Shown here in pieces: positions 35,201 through 47,201 of a DNA stretch of 64,000 nucleotides. Under the pieces are notes generated by a model. It worked only from the letters and a program-made list of their open reading frames with translations. It ran no database searches and had not been told where the DNA came from. Position 1 is the first letter of the stretch; each line of letters starts with the position of its first letter. The position numbers and the translations under genes are program-made. Location: positions 8,184,001 through 8,248,000 of the forward strand of contig NC_046680.1 in assembly GCF_009870125.1 (NCBI RefSeq). The letters run 5' to 3'. The stretch is from Drosophila pseudoobscura (Eukaryota > Arthropoda > Insecta > Diptera > Drosophilidae).

Positions 35201-38200
35201 TGGCCCAGAAAAGTAAGGGTAACGAACAGAGCCCTGAAGTGTTTTGGATGCCATAAAAAGACTTCACCTCGTTTTTCGAAGTCCCATTTAATCCGCGTAT
35301 AAAGAGAAATCTTATCAGGCCACGTTTAAGTAACTGTCACTTAACCGAAATCTCAGTTCGTCACTCAAGCAGAGGTCTGTGCCTCGGGACGCCGCCCCGA
35401 AACCACCCACTGATAAGTGTCGCGATGTTATCACAATCAACACGTTCCACACTTCACTTAATACGGCAATTATCTCGCATGTTAGCAGCATTGGTCCCAT
35501 GACACTGACTCTGGTTCTGTGCGAGTGGGGAGCACCCTTGATAAAAGCCAGATACGGAGGGCCAGATGAGAGGGAAAGGGTCAACAATAAAACAGTTGGC
35601 TACTGGAATCTGCTATATATCGTAATACTGGCGGGACATTCCGTATTCCGATGGTTTCCACAAAGTGAAAATATCAAATGCCTGGGAATACCTTTGGCCT
35701 AGCCTCAAGATGCACTGCAACGTGCTCTGAATGCCTCCTTCATGATCGGGAATGATAGCTATAAATAACTGGAGCTGTCACCACGTTTTTTGCTATTCCT
35801 ACGAATCCAATCAAAATGTGGCGCCGTTTTTCCTGTTTTTTTTTTATCAGAATTCAATGACAAAATGATAAAATACCTAAAATATTTCAATTTTCAAGGG
35901 GGAAATAGTGATTAGAGGGTGACTAACAGTATTCAAATGTGTCAGAAGATAGTCTGAAGAACAGGCTTTCAGAAGGTCTTTCAAACGGAGGAAATGTCAA
36001 TTAAGGAGTATTTATTGTGTGATGAATAGTAATCGTATCATTATTGCAGCCCCCACACGAGCACACCCACCCATGAAATCGATCCAAAAGCCGGGAAGTA
36101 AGTACCATAAATAAGAGTGGAAAATGAAACCAGATCAGCCTGTTGACAAGAATCGCAATTGGCCAAAAGCCAATCAGCATAAGCGTAGAAATGTATGGTA
36201 TATTGCCATCGAGCATTTGATTTAATTAAATTCACACGACGTTCTGTATTCTATCTCTGCCAAAATGCAGATTCCGTTTAAGAAACAAATGTTAATTGAA
36301 ATTAATTAAAGATAACAAAACGTCAGGCGTAATTACACGGCCATTGACGAGAGACAAACAAAAACGATTGGTGAATCAATCAATAATTTGGCGGGGAAAT
36401 TAATAACTTCATCTGCCAAGCACTCGCCGCATTAATCACGAATCGAATTGCTATTTCGAGACTCGATTCAAGTTCAATGGAACCCACGAGACATTTATTA
36501 GCAATTTGTTGCGCCTCTCATCTGAGCCTCAGCTCTGAGCTTGGATGGACCCGCTGGCATCCGTTGTCACTCACTCTAAGCTGTTTTCCCCCCATGCATT
36601 TTCCGGCTGCCTTCCAGCAGGTTTGCACATAATTGTCGGGGGGGACTTTGTGGAATAGGCTTGTTGGGGGTCTTACTTGCTTAAGTTATCAACTGAAAGC
36701 AGTCTCATAATTGATGGGCTTTATATCTTTACCTCTGGTTTTGCTTTGGCTTCAGGAAGCAAACCACATAAAAAAAGTCACCATAAAGATAAAGTAGTTG
36801 GTGCTACCTAAAAATAGGCCTCTTATCGCCAGAGAGTTAACCAAAACTAATCTAAATTGCTCGGCTGCGATGGGTCTGGGTCGCCTGGCAACCTTCGGGG
36901 CGGCGGCGGGGGCAGGTTGCAGTAGGCTTTCTTGGCACATCCTTGGAACCGCACCGGGCTAATGCTCAACAATAAAAAAAAACTTGAGACGCCTTTTGTT
37001 TGCCATTGAAATTGGTCTGAAGAAAATGCGAAATCCAATAAATTACCGTGGCTGGCGGGCACATTAAAAAATGGAATTAACAAAAAGTAAAGAAAAAACA
37101 TCAAAAACAACCATAATAATAATAATAACAACAATTACACACAATAGTCATCAATTGGAAGGAAGGTGAGGGCGTGCCGACGAGGCATTGAGTGGATACC
37201 ATTATTTGCCAAAAACAATCCATCAGACAAGGCCAGATTTAGGCAGAGATATTGTACATTTGCCACACGAAGATTTATTTGTGTTAATTTCGGTTTTAAT
37301 TTGTCTCATGCAACTCCATAACTAATTGATAATAAACGAATTGATTGTAATAGATTTCTGATTTCCAATAATTTACCCCAAAAGGGCGCGGACGTTAGCG
37401 CCATCTGCAGCGTTATCAATCATATCAATCGCAATGCCATTGCGATGATTGACACGAAATTAATTAGTGGATGGGCCCAGGGACAGGGACAGGGACATGG
37501 GCAGACATCAAACGAAGAGTTCTTCCGCTATCTACTGGTACAGGCCCAGAGTACTTTTAACATTTTGTCTCTTTGAAATCGACAAATTCCATCCGTATGT
37601 GTCATCGGTCGCAAATTGGTTCTGGAGTGCCAGAGCAGAAGAGAAGTTGATTCGCCTGACCCACATACCGGAATAAAGTGCCACTGACACAACTGTACCT
37701 GTATTCCCGGTACACACTCACACGGGAGCCACACTGGATTTTTCATAGCTTTTTTGTCCCGTTTTCTTTTTGCCCAGCCAAACGGAAATTTGAAATTCAA
37801 AACAGGTAAAGAGTGGCTTCGTTTTTGTTACCGCTTCTGCCCTGCTCTTTACTCTCTTTCTCGCTTTGCTTCCGTGTTTGACAACTACAACAAGACAAAA
37901 CAAAACAACAACGACCGAGGATGATCAAAATAATTTCTGTTTTATTCGTACTCGAAGAGATTCCGATCTTCTCTGCAGGTAAAGTTTCAGGTGTTTGATG
38001 CTCTTTCAAGGGGTAAATGGCGTTTGAGAAGAAGACTCTCAATGTTAAAGATATGAATGTAATTCAGGTGCAGATCAATTCTGGAATAAAACAGATTGTG
38101 AGGATAAATAACGAGAAATAACGAAAACTACATTACAGCCAGAGAAATAGGCCTCAGCCCTGAATATTTACATGTCAATTAAATTAATATTTAGATTTAA

Positions 38201-41200
38201 TTAATTAGATTTAAATATTTGCCCGAAAGTGGAAATAAAATATTTTCATATTTAAATTAAATATAATTCCCCTTAAATTTTGATTAAATATGAGCTGTAC
38301 TAAAAAACGTTATATTATATTTAAATAAAAGTGAATTTTATTTAATTGCTCTATGTTTGTATACAAAACCGAAGATTTTATTTAAATGTGAGTATTTCTT
38401 TTTACTATGTAATTATTTTCTCAGTGTAATTACATTTTCCTCACTTAAAGATTATAATAAGATACGATTTTTTGTTCTACTGGAAAGTCTGCTATACAAC
38501 TGTTATACACGTACTAAATTAAAGGGTATTCCGTACTCGTCATATTAGAGAGCCTTTTATTAATGCCCTGCAAATGTCAAGGTCGCTACACACACACGCA
38601 CACAGAGAACAATTTTACAATTTCCAGAAATCTCAGCACTTTCACCTGGAAATCTAGATCTACCTTTCATGCAAAACGAAACCATTCGAGTGGGATTATT
38701 CTACTATTTCGCAATGTACTAGATAGAATCTCAGATTCGCGGCTGGCTCGCTTTCATGTGCCGGGGGGTTCGGCTCTCGTTCTCCCTAAAGATTTACGAC
38801 CATGGCCAGTGAAACTGACTGCCCGCCGGCCGACTGACGGACTGACCGATAAGATAATCGTAGAGAAGCAACGGCAGACGCTGTGAGTCAGCTTGGGGCT
38901 CAGTCTGAGTGCCTTCAGATAGCCAAAGTTTAGGATCTCCATTTAAGGTTCGATTTGGCTCAGTTGCGTAATGGACAAGCGTTATATTACCGTATAATTA
39001 GCAACTCCCTGGCACTGGCACTGGCACTGGCACTGGCGGTGTCACTGGCCGCCGCTCCAAGCCAAATATAGTCATCCACAGTATTGCATGTGGCCTATTC
39101 GGACGGGACTGGAATCTATGCCAGTAAGGCATTCCAGCTTTGGCTTTGGGCCATTAAATGCATGTTTAGACGCTATGGTGAAAGCCGCTGCAGCTGCTAT
39201 AAACTTGATGTGGCTGCGGCTGCGGACATCCGCTCGACATGGACTTGCTCGCTATGGCGGCTCCACACATCCTGCAGCTCGTAAAACATACACTGGGAGA
39301 AGCAAATCTGGGATGGGGCACCAATCCCTTTTCTTTCCCTGCTTCTTGTGACAGCCTTGGGCACTCAGCAATGCACTCAAAAGACAGAGTCAAGGTGGGG
39401 GCGTGGCCGGCTGGGGTACACGTGCCGGGCCAGGCCCTGGCCTCACTGGAGGCCAAGCTAAAGGCTTGGCACAGGCACACCCATATCCCTTAGCTACCGA
39501 ATCCCCAGCCTTGTTATGCTCATTGGGGGACTCATGACTTATCTGCTTATTATTAGAACATGAGCAATGTCATCGCCTAGCGCCTGTTCTTACCTCTTCT
39601 TTACCTGCCTTCCACTCATTAATTCGGTGGAGACACGCGAATTTGGCATACATTTGCTAATTTACCTATGTTTTTCCCATATCATATGTTTTTTAATGAA
39701 TAAATGAATAGAACGAGCACTCTGACAGAAAGGATAAAGCAAGGCGGAGTTATAATCAACTAATACACAGAAAAAATGCTTTTGTGTTGGGAAATGCCTG
39801 AACGATGAAGAAAACGAAAGTAAGCTTTGAAGCTTAAGCTTTCCGTCTTCCGCTGCGCTTTGGCTTGATCTCTGACTGCACTCACACGCTAGGGGAGAGA
39901 GGGAGAGCCGAAGCGCACCACAAAGAGATCGAAAGCCTTCTACTCTACCCCTTCCAGCGACAAATAAAGCTGCATTTAATCGCCGACTTGTGTCGTCGCA
40001 GCTTTTGCTGTACCGTTAGGCTTAAGGCGCGGCGCGGCGCGGCCTGGCTAATGTGCGTGCACACAACTTAATCACGTGGGTTATTTACGTGCGTATGCAA
40101 ATCGTGTGTGTATTTATATATCTGCCTGTTATTCTTATTGTTGTTATTCTCTGCTGCAAACACACTGGCGTTAATTTCCCACTTGCCAATTGTATAAGTG
40201 CAAAACAAAAGGTTCTGTTCTCGCAGTTTGTTTTCATTCCGTATATCGTATCGTATCGTCTATAATAATTAATCAATTTAATCGGATTATTCATTTGGGT
40301 TTGCGCAACCCTTGGGCACCACTTTTGTCGACTAAGGTGATGATTTTATTAACAATACATTGCGTTCCAATGGGCTAGTAGAGAGAAAGATCGAAACCTG
40401 TTCGCTGACCGTTAATTAATTGCAATAAATTAATTAGTCACATGCCGACGCTTACCGGGTCGGAGCTATGGATATGGGTCTGGGTCTGGGTCTGTGTCTG
40501 GGGCAGGGACTATTCAGTTTTTGCTTGTTGCGAGGGAGGAGTGGGTCCAGTACTTGGGCAAATATCTTTATGGCCGTTTGACCGATTAACAATATGTGAC
40601 ACCTTAACTGGCTCGCGAACAATGCCCATAAATAAGTGGGAAATTTATTGATGTTAGTGGTTTATGACTTGGCCATTTAACCGGCATAATTTGTATAATT
40701 TGCGTAGAACCATAAGGGGAAGCTGTTATTAGAGGGACTTCCCATTTAGGATGAGGCGAGACATGCTAAGGGAACCGCTAAAGAACTAATGGCAACGGAT
40801 TCCCTGCCCACCCAAAACAAAAGGTTTTTCTAGGAATTGCCTGAGAGAATATTGTGCTGGTCATATCCCTGCTTCCTAAGCTCATCTCAATTTCAATAAT
40901 ATTTCCGCTAGAGACTATCATTAATATGCACAACAAATGCCCTGATCTGTCAATTTCAGCTTCTACGTACAGATTTGCGCAATAGAGAACATTTACGAGT
41001 AAATTCTAAACTACGACGCAACTGCTAAAACTTTCCATGAGAAAAAACGAACGAACATCTTCGCTGGTGCCCCCCAGTGGCAGCTTATTAGCTTAATTAT
41101 AAGCTATCCGATTAACAGACAAGTTGATCTTCCATTGAGAACTGCGCTGCACTAACTGTGCCACATGTCTACAGTTTTTCTATGGCATATGGACACACAC

Positions 41201-43439
41201 GTTTCCTGAGTCCCCAGTATTTTTGTGTGCTACTGTTTCGAATGCCATCAACTCAACGCAAAAACAATTTCACCGTGATGTCATGTCAACTTGGCTCACG
41301 ATTATTACTGTAATTTAATATCTACGAATCCGACTCTCCATAAAAACACAGCAGAAACCAGCATCAGGTGGAGCGGAATCTCTCCATCGTCTGTCAGCCT
41401 GAACATGTATAATTTCCAGCGATGTTGGCCAAAGATGACAACGCATTGAATTACGAGGCGGGAAAGACATTAAGCTCCGAGGGGAAGAAATTATAAACAC
41501 GTTTGTGCGATAGAACTCCAGCGCCATTGAGCGTCACAATTCTCACGCACCTACCATACCCCAAGACGGCCCCTACCATTCCGTTCGCCCTTAAACTGTT
41601 CCCATATCGCACTTTTTTCCAGCAGGCACTGACAATATTTGATATTTAAACCAAATATTGAACTTTGTGTTTAAACAATTGTCCAAACAGCAACAGTGCA
41701 GTGTGACGTTAATTAGCTGGAACCAAGAATTTCAATTATGGTGGAGCTTGCTCTGAAAACGAATTCGAATTTCAGCTCTGGGCAAATATTTTCGATTTTT
41801 ATCAATTCGCGCGGTGTTTGGTATCGCTTGTCGGGCGGCGGACATGACGCCAGAGATCGAAACGCTTAAAATACGCACACAACAAATGCAATTAAGATCT
41901 TTATTAATTGCTTGTTGGGGCTGCACAAATAAGGTGGATCCGTAAGAGAAAAACACATTAGTTACCCTTTTGGGGCTCTTAATTGGTTTCTTTGACTCTC
42001 GTGTACCCTCTCAGGGGCTATAACCACTTTGACCTGAAGTTTAAAACGCATCAACTGGTGTCCCAAAGACATTTTTGGTAGAGTATCTGAAGATTCGGGA
42101 CCCAAACTGATCAATTCCATCGTACATTTTATTCCTATTTCGATTCGCTGGTAGTTCATTCACTCTCGCAAGTAGTTTTATTTCTTTCGTTGAGGAAGTC
42201 ATCATCACGATCATGATCGTCATTGTTTAAATTACTGAAACGAAGCCTCTGCTGTTGTTTACCTATCAATGTCCGCTCTTTCTCCCGCCGGCCACCTCTT
42301 TCTTTCTCTAGGGGCTTTTGCTGTCATGCGAACTTTCAGTTACAGACTTGCCACGGAAGCCACGTTCAAGCATCAAAAAAAACTAAAGCTGTACAAAGCA
42401 CTAGGTAAAGGAAGGATTTTGAATACTCTTCCAGTAGCCCGCTGCTCACAAACACCTATAAGAACCGTTCGATGTTATTCTTATCGCTTTTACCCAAGTT
42501 ATAGTTATATCTACCATTCTGTCTGATATCTCTCAATACTCCTTGGAGTCTTCCTTGTAGTCAGAATCATTATACCCTCTGCAAAGGGCATACAAATAGC
42601 TTCGGGGCTAACTTGCTGTCTTTGTCATGCTTCGTTGTGAAAATTATCGTATGGCAATCATGTCGTTATCGGTATCGATAATGGGCGGAGACAGCAGCCC
42701 AGGCCGCCGCCTCACTTCGATTGAATGGACCCCCAAAAAGATGATTTATTAAAGGGTCTTTGAAGTTTCTTATTAAAGATGATTAATAGTGGAGGCGATT
42801 AAGAGAGTATGTTGTGAAAGTGAAAACTAAAACGGTAGTAAAAGGAGGTTAGAGCTTTAAATCACTTTTTAGTGAAACCAATTTAATATGGTTTTCAATT
42901 AAATTTGTTGCTCAGTTATACAATTTATTGTTCAAGCTCAAATTCAAACAAATTTAATTCAAACTGTCCCATATCTCAATTCAGATTTAAATTGTGCTAA
43001 ATGTTACCACAAATTAGCTAAAAGTGGTGCTAAATTCATGTCACACTCTTCTAATCTGTTCTAAAATGTGTGGCTAATTAATAATGGAAATTTTGCAATG
43101 ATTTGTTTGAAACTTGTTTGATTTCATGATCAAAATTGATTTAAAATGTGCAAATGCCAATAAAATGTTTATAATCCCTCGAGCATCGCCCACAGGCGGA
43201 CATACATCTCACTTGTGAGATAGAACCGTGGGTGTTTTTCGGCCCAAGAGAGCTTTCACAATTTTCAATATTTTCATTGAGATTTGCTCCAAAAACAAAG
43301 CAATTTTGCACACTCCCCGCCTTCGCCTGAGCCAACAATTCGATTAACCTTCGCACATGGTCTGTCCAGCCTCCAATCTGCACTCTCCACCAGCCACATC
43401 CACCTCCACGGGCACACACTCACCTGTTTTCTCAACCAT
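29238..43439 (-). CDS. Drip: Drip, aquaporin water channel
   Basis: MIP-family water channel with six membrane helices, working as a tetramer in plasma membranes of fly epithelia. Four coding exons: 43439-43424 (16 nt), 33988-33810, 29836-29483 and 29423-29238, giving 244 aa, a normal aquaporin length. The first exon supplies MVEKT plus one base and splices in phase to complete E6 before [17 protein letters not shown] boxes are at 76-78 (HINPAV) and 192-194 (SMNPAR). The selectivity filter reads F56, H180, A189, R195, the pattern of strict water channels. The C-terminus ends EADSYDF. Intron 1 is about 9.4 kb and intron 2 about 4 kb. The second exon has its own ATG (33986) one base into the frame, so a promoter within intron 1 could give a 238-aa form. 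It is divergent from the second aquaporin, Prip. Confidence 0.95.
30272..30310. repeat. GAGTGT/GAGTGC hexanucleotide array
   Basis: Six imperfect units inside Drip intron 2. Confidence 0.9.
30631..30662. repeat. Three tandem copies of an 11-mer
   Basis: CCGATCCAAGC is repeated three times head to tail, the last copy lacking its final base. The unit length is close to one helical turn. Confidence 0.9.
34700..34823. repeat. Imperfect inverted repeat, 22-bp arms
   Basis: Arms 34700-34721 and 34802-34823 are reverse complements apart from two positions; the first arm starts CTTTAAAGCAG. One difference would be a G-U pair in RNA. The 80-nt middle contains tandem GGCACGCT. It could fold as a hairpin in the unspliced Drip transcript or be the remains of a small foldback element. 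Confidence 0.7.
39009..39042. repeat. (CTGGCA)n hexanucleotide array
   Basis: Five units inside Drip intron 1. Confidence 0.9.
42673..42680 (+). promoter_or_regulatory. DRE-like site TATCGATA
   Basis: A perfect TATCGATA within TTATCGGTATCGATAATGG, 0.75 kb inside Drip intron 1 from the first coding exon. It may mark an internal promoter; there is no transcript evidence. Confidence 0.35.
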
Positions 43440-44093
43440 TTTGTAGTCTTCTGGGGACCGCTGGTGGGGGCTGCCGCTCGAGTTTAGCAAGGCGTTTGGG
43501 TGGGGGGACGGTTGGCGCTTCAATCAAACTTTTGTTTTGCTTTCGTTTTCGAATAGAGTTTTTTTTTTATTTGTTTGATTTTTGATTTTCGTCGGAGTAA
43601 AAGTGAGTTTGGGGGCAGGCACTTGAATCGAACTGAATTGTGCCAATAGCTTTTGTGGCCAAATGGTAATTGTTAAGGTTAAGAGTCTTGAGGTTGCACA
43701 ATTGTCGGGCACTCCAGGGGGTATGGGAATGGCGCAACAAATGAAGTTTTGTCAAATCAATTTCAATTTCTATTTCACTCGAACGAATGTTTTTCCTTCT
43801 TCGGCGTGTTTATGTTCGCACTGGGCTCTTCTCAATGGCAATTATCAATTATGTCTTCTCCGCCGGACCGAAATGGAATGGGAAAGCGCGTCGGACAATA
43901 ACTCGATTTTACTACGAGGTATTTTCAATTAAATTCGATTAAATTAAACCGATTTCCTTTTCGAATTTCTATTTTGAGTTCAGCCTGGACACGAACCACT
44001 GAGCTGTCTCGCTTTTCGCTTTTCTTCGCCGTCTCTGAGTCTGTGCTACCACGTTCGCTGTTCGAGCGCAAATAAACGCTACCTCGCGCTTAC

Positions 44094-44250
44094 CTGTAAC
44101 AGATATACTCTCGGTCGACTGCGCCGCCGCGTCGCTGTGTACTGCGACGCTGGTGTCGGCGTCGGCGTCGGCGGCAGCGTCAGCTGTGGCAGAGCGACGT
44201 CAGATTTTATTTTTTCGGGGCTTGTCCCGCGGCTAAAGAAAGGATCCACA
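44094..44250 (-). other. Drip: Candidate non-coding first exon of Drip
   Basis: On the minus strand a donor-like CTGTTACAG followed by GTAAGCGCG ends at 44094, 655 bp upstream of the first coding exon of Drip. The sequence to its right is rich in GCCGACGCC repeats and has no start codon in a useful frame. The right boundary given is arbitrary. A 5' UTR exon here is an inference from the splice donor alone. Confidence 0.3.
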
Positions 44251-47185
44251 TCCACCTGTCCTCTGATGACTTCATCGAATGGAAATAGGGGAGAGGCTGT
44301 TCGCACTGGACGGAATATCATAATTTATGTTTTCCCCAGGGGTGGGGTGGATAATATCCACTGTAGTTCAAGTGTAAGCGAAGAAAATTCCAGAATAATC
44401 TCTGGATGGAAGTGTGCTTTTAGTTTTGAGCATGAGGGAAAGTTCAGTTTCCATTTTGAAGGTTTGCACACAGCCTGAAAGCCTTTCGCACGCCATTTTA
44501 GCCACTTGATGTGTGTGGTGCGTGCTACGAGTATGGTTTATAGCCCTCTAGTGGCCGTAAAAATACCTTGATTATTCGAATTGTGACGGTCATGCAGAAC
44601 CTCGAATTTCGAACCTGCAGACAGTATTATCACCTCAAACATACCTTATCTGTGGAGCCGCAAAAACCTCAACATGGTTCTGGTTCTGGTAATCCACAGC
44701 CGTTGCACGTGACTGCCCCACCCCCCATCCCTTCAGACTAAAGAGTAAAGAGTTTTCTTTCCAGTTGTTTTTATAGCTCATTAGTGCCGCTTTTTTAGCT
44801 AAATAGCTATGGCTGGCTGGCCCCTTATCAGTTTCACTTTTCAACCACTTTCCACGGCTTTAATATTGATTATGGATTTGCGCTGATGGCAAGAACCTTG
44901 TGGCGAGTATTCATAACAGGCCACAGAGCAACAGTTGCAAGTTATTGACAAAACAAGTGGCGACGGGACCCGAAATAAAAGAAGACATTTGCCGAATTCC
45001 TCATAAGTGAGTACAATATTTGTTTGTGGCCATAACGAGAATGTCTGTTAGCGAAACTCAGACGGAATTGCGAGTATTCGGGGGTCTGAGGAGCCTCACA
45101 TTACCGACTTTGCTGCCTTAATGAGTAATTATATTTAATGCCAGTTAGCCATTAAAACGGCACGAACGGGGGACGACCACCGGCGGGGGTCTGTTCGGTC
45201 TATTCCGCCTGTCGAATTACCAGAAGATCTGATATGGAAACGCCCCCAGCCCCAATGCTCAGCCCCTTCATGTAGGAAATCGGTTTTAATCCGCAAGCTT
45301 GCTCTTTGTGTTCCGCTGGGACTCATTATCACTTGGCTCTCTCTTTTTGAGTAATAATTGAACAGTAATTGTAGAATTTTATGCCACATTCAATTGAAGC
45401 TATAAATCAATTTAATCGGCTTTAATACACCAAGCAGCTGGCAGGAGCAGCATCCTGGACAGAGTGCTTCAAAAAATGAGATGCAAGGTCTTTGGCCATC
45501 GAAACATTTCCCTCCAGCTGAATGCACTTTTGGCATTATTTTTTGTTGTAATTACAATCCATGCAAAAATGTTAGCAAAAATTGCCAGAAAGCAATTGTA
45601 ATTTGTATTTTGTTCAATTATCTGTTTTCTCTGCACTTGCGTCTTGTGATGCTGCGAAAACAATGCCAGCAGCAACAAAACAATCATAAAGCCTAAAGCC
45701 CAGAGGCTGGGGCAGACAGACCAGACTCTTCCAGTGGCATTGAAACAGTTTGGAAGTGTAACTGTAACCGTGTGTGCTTCCAGGCATCCACGACAGACCC
45801 CACTTGATGTGCAAAAAACAACGAAACAAAACGCCAACAAAGATCCCAAAGAAAGGCTAGACAAATGGGGAAGCCTGGCTTTGAAAGTCGAAGATGTAGA
45901 TACCCTATCGATTCCATGCGAGTTACGTATATCTGTGATATAGTGTAAGACCCAGAAGGAAGCGTTACAGACCACATAAAAGAGCTGTTTCTGGATCAAC
46001 AGCCAAGTCGATATGGCCACGACTGTCTGTCCGATCTCAGAGAATATAAGAGCTAGAGAAACCAAATATTGTCCTTCGATTCTTCCAGGAATATATGTGT
46101 ACCATGTGTACCCTCTGTGAGTGAAACCAACTTCTGCTGGAAATCATAATACCCTCCTCTTAAAGAGTGTAATGTTAATCTTGTGTGCTTTGTGGCGTTG
46201 GTGTTGGCTTTGTCGTTGTGTCGCTCTGCGGAATGATGTACTTATGCACAGTTATTATGCTTGGTGTGGTGGGGTAGGAGGGGTAAGGGGGGTAGGGGGC
46301 GACAGCTAATAAACGGAATAAATTGCACGGGTGCACAGCAGGGGCCGAACAATAAGCGTACATGAGTCGGTGGAAATATGTATATGTAACCCAACGAAAT
46401 TGGATCAATCAGGTGGAATACGCATGGCAGGGTGTGATTGGGTGATTGATTCAGGCTGGGCACAAGCCGAAAAAAAATTCAAATAAAGGTCAATGTCACA
46501 GCTGTCTCGTGCTCTCCGAGCCGCCCCGCCCCTCGCCCTCGCCTGACACTTCATCAATCTTTGTTAGTAGTCACTGTGTTCGCAAGTGTATGCACACTTG
46601 TGTGAGTCAGTGTATGCGTGTGTGTCTGGCGATGCGTGAGTGTCCAAGTCCGACTCCGAAGGTATGCAAATTTTGCCAACGCTCTGATTATGGCTTTTGC
46701 TCTAGCCGTTTGCCCAGCCATCGCATCATGTGGGTACATGTGCTGCAGTACAGTGGAGACTGAGTAGAAACACCATTCGCCACAACAAATCTTCTGTACC
46801 TGAACCTTCAGAGTAGTCATACTCCCTCTTATCACTTTTCAATCTCCTTTTGATGGTTCTCTGTAACTACTCGCCTGTTGGTTTCGTGGAGCCTTCTCTG
46901 TACATATATCACTCATAATGATTCAATAAGGCCGCAGCTTGCGGCTACACAAACGGCTGTTTGTCGCTGCCATTGTGGTTCTTCTCGTTATTGTTTTTGG
47001 CCAGTCACAGACAAGTCCCCGTCCACGTCTATGTCCCCGCTCAAGACCAATTCCGAAATTGTTGTTGAGCTATTTGTTTTGCACATTTTCAACTTCTACT
47101 CCATCATCTCTGCAGCCATGACTAACGGTTCGGGCTGAGTGTATCTCTACGAGTATCTGTTGCCATTGTCTTCGAGTTGTCTTCA

Positions 47186-47201
47186 CGCATGCGCATGCGC
47201 C
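47186..47201. promoter_or_regulatory. NRF1/Erect wing-type palindrome
   Basis: CGCATGCGCATGCGCC contains a perfect TGCGCATGCGCC, the site bound by NRF1 and its fly homologue Ewg. It lies in the Drip-Prip interval. Two overlapping GCATGC palindromes make chance less likely, but use is unproven. Confidence 0.45.

Larger units (their letters stand above)
33989..43423 (-). other. Drip: Drip intron 1
   Basis: 9,435 nt between the 16-nt first coding exon (donor GTGAGT) and the second coding exon (acceptor TTTGCAG). No coding sequence is accepted inside. Contents seen: an imperfect inverted repeat at 34700-34823, a TGGCAC array at 39009-39042, GGCGC repeats at 40026-40042, and a TATCGATA site at 42673 beside a TATACCC palindrome. 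The intron is long enough to hold tissue enhancers and alternative first exons. Confidence 0.75.

Noticed and set aside
35379-35702. 107-codon plus-strand frame
   Set aside because: It lies within Drip intron 1, has no similarity I can recognise, and overlaps a 90-codon frame on the other strand.
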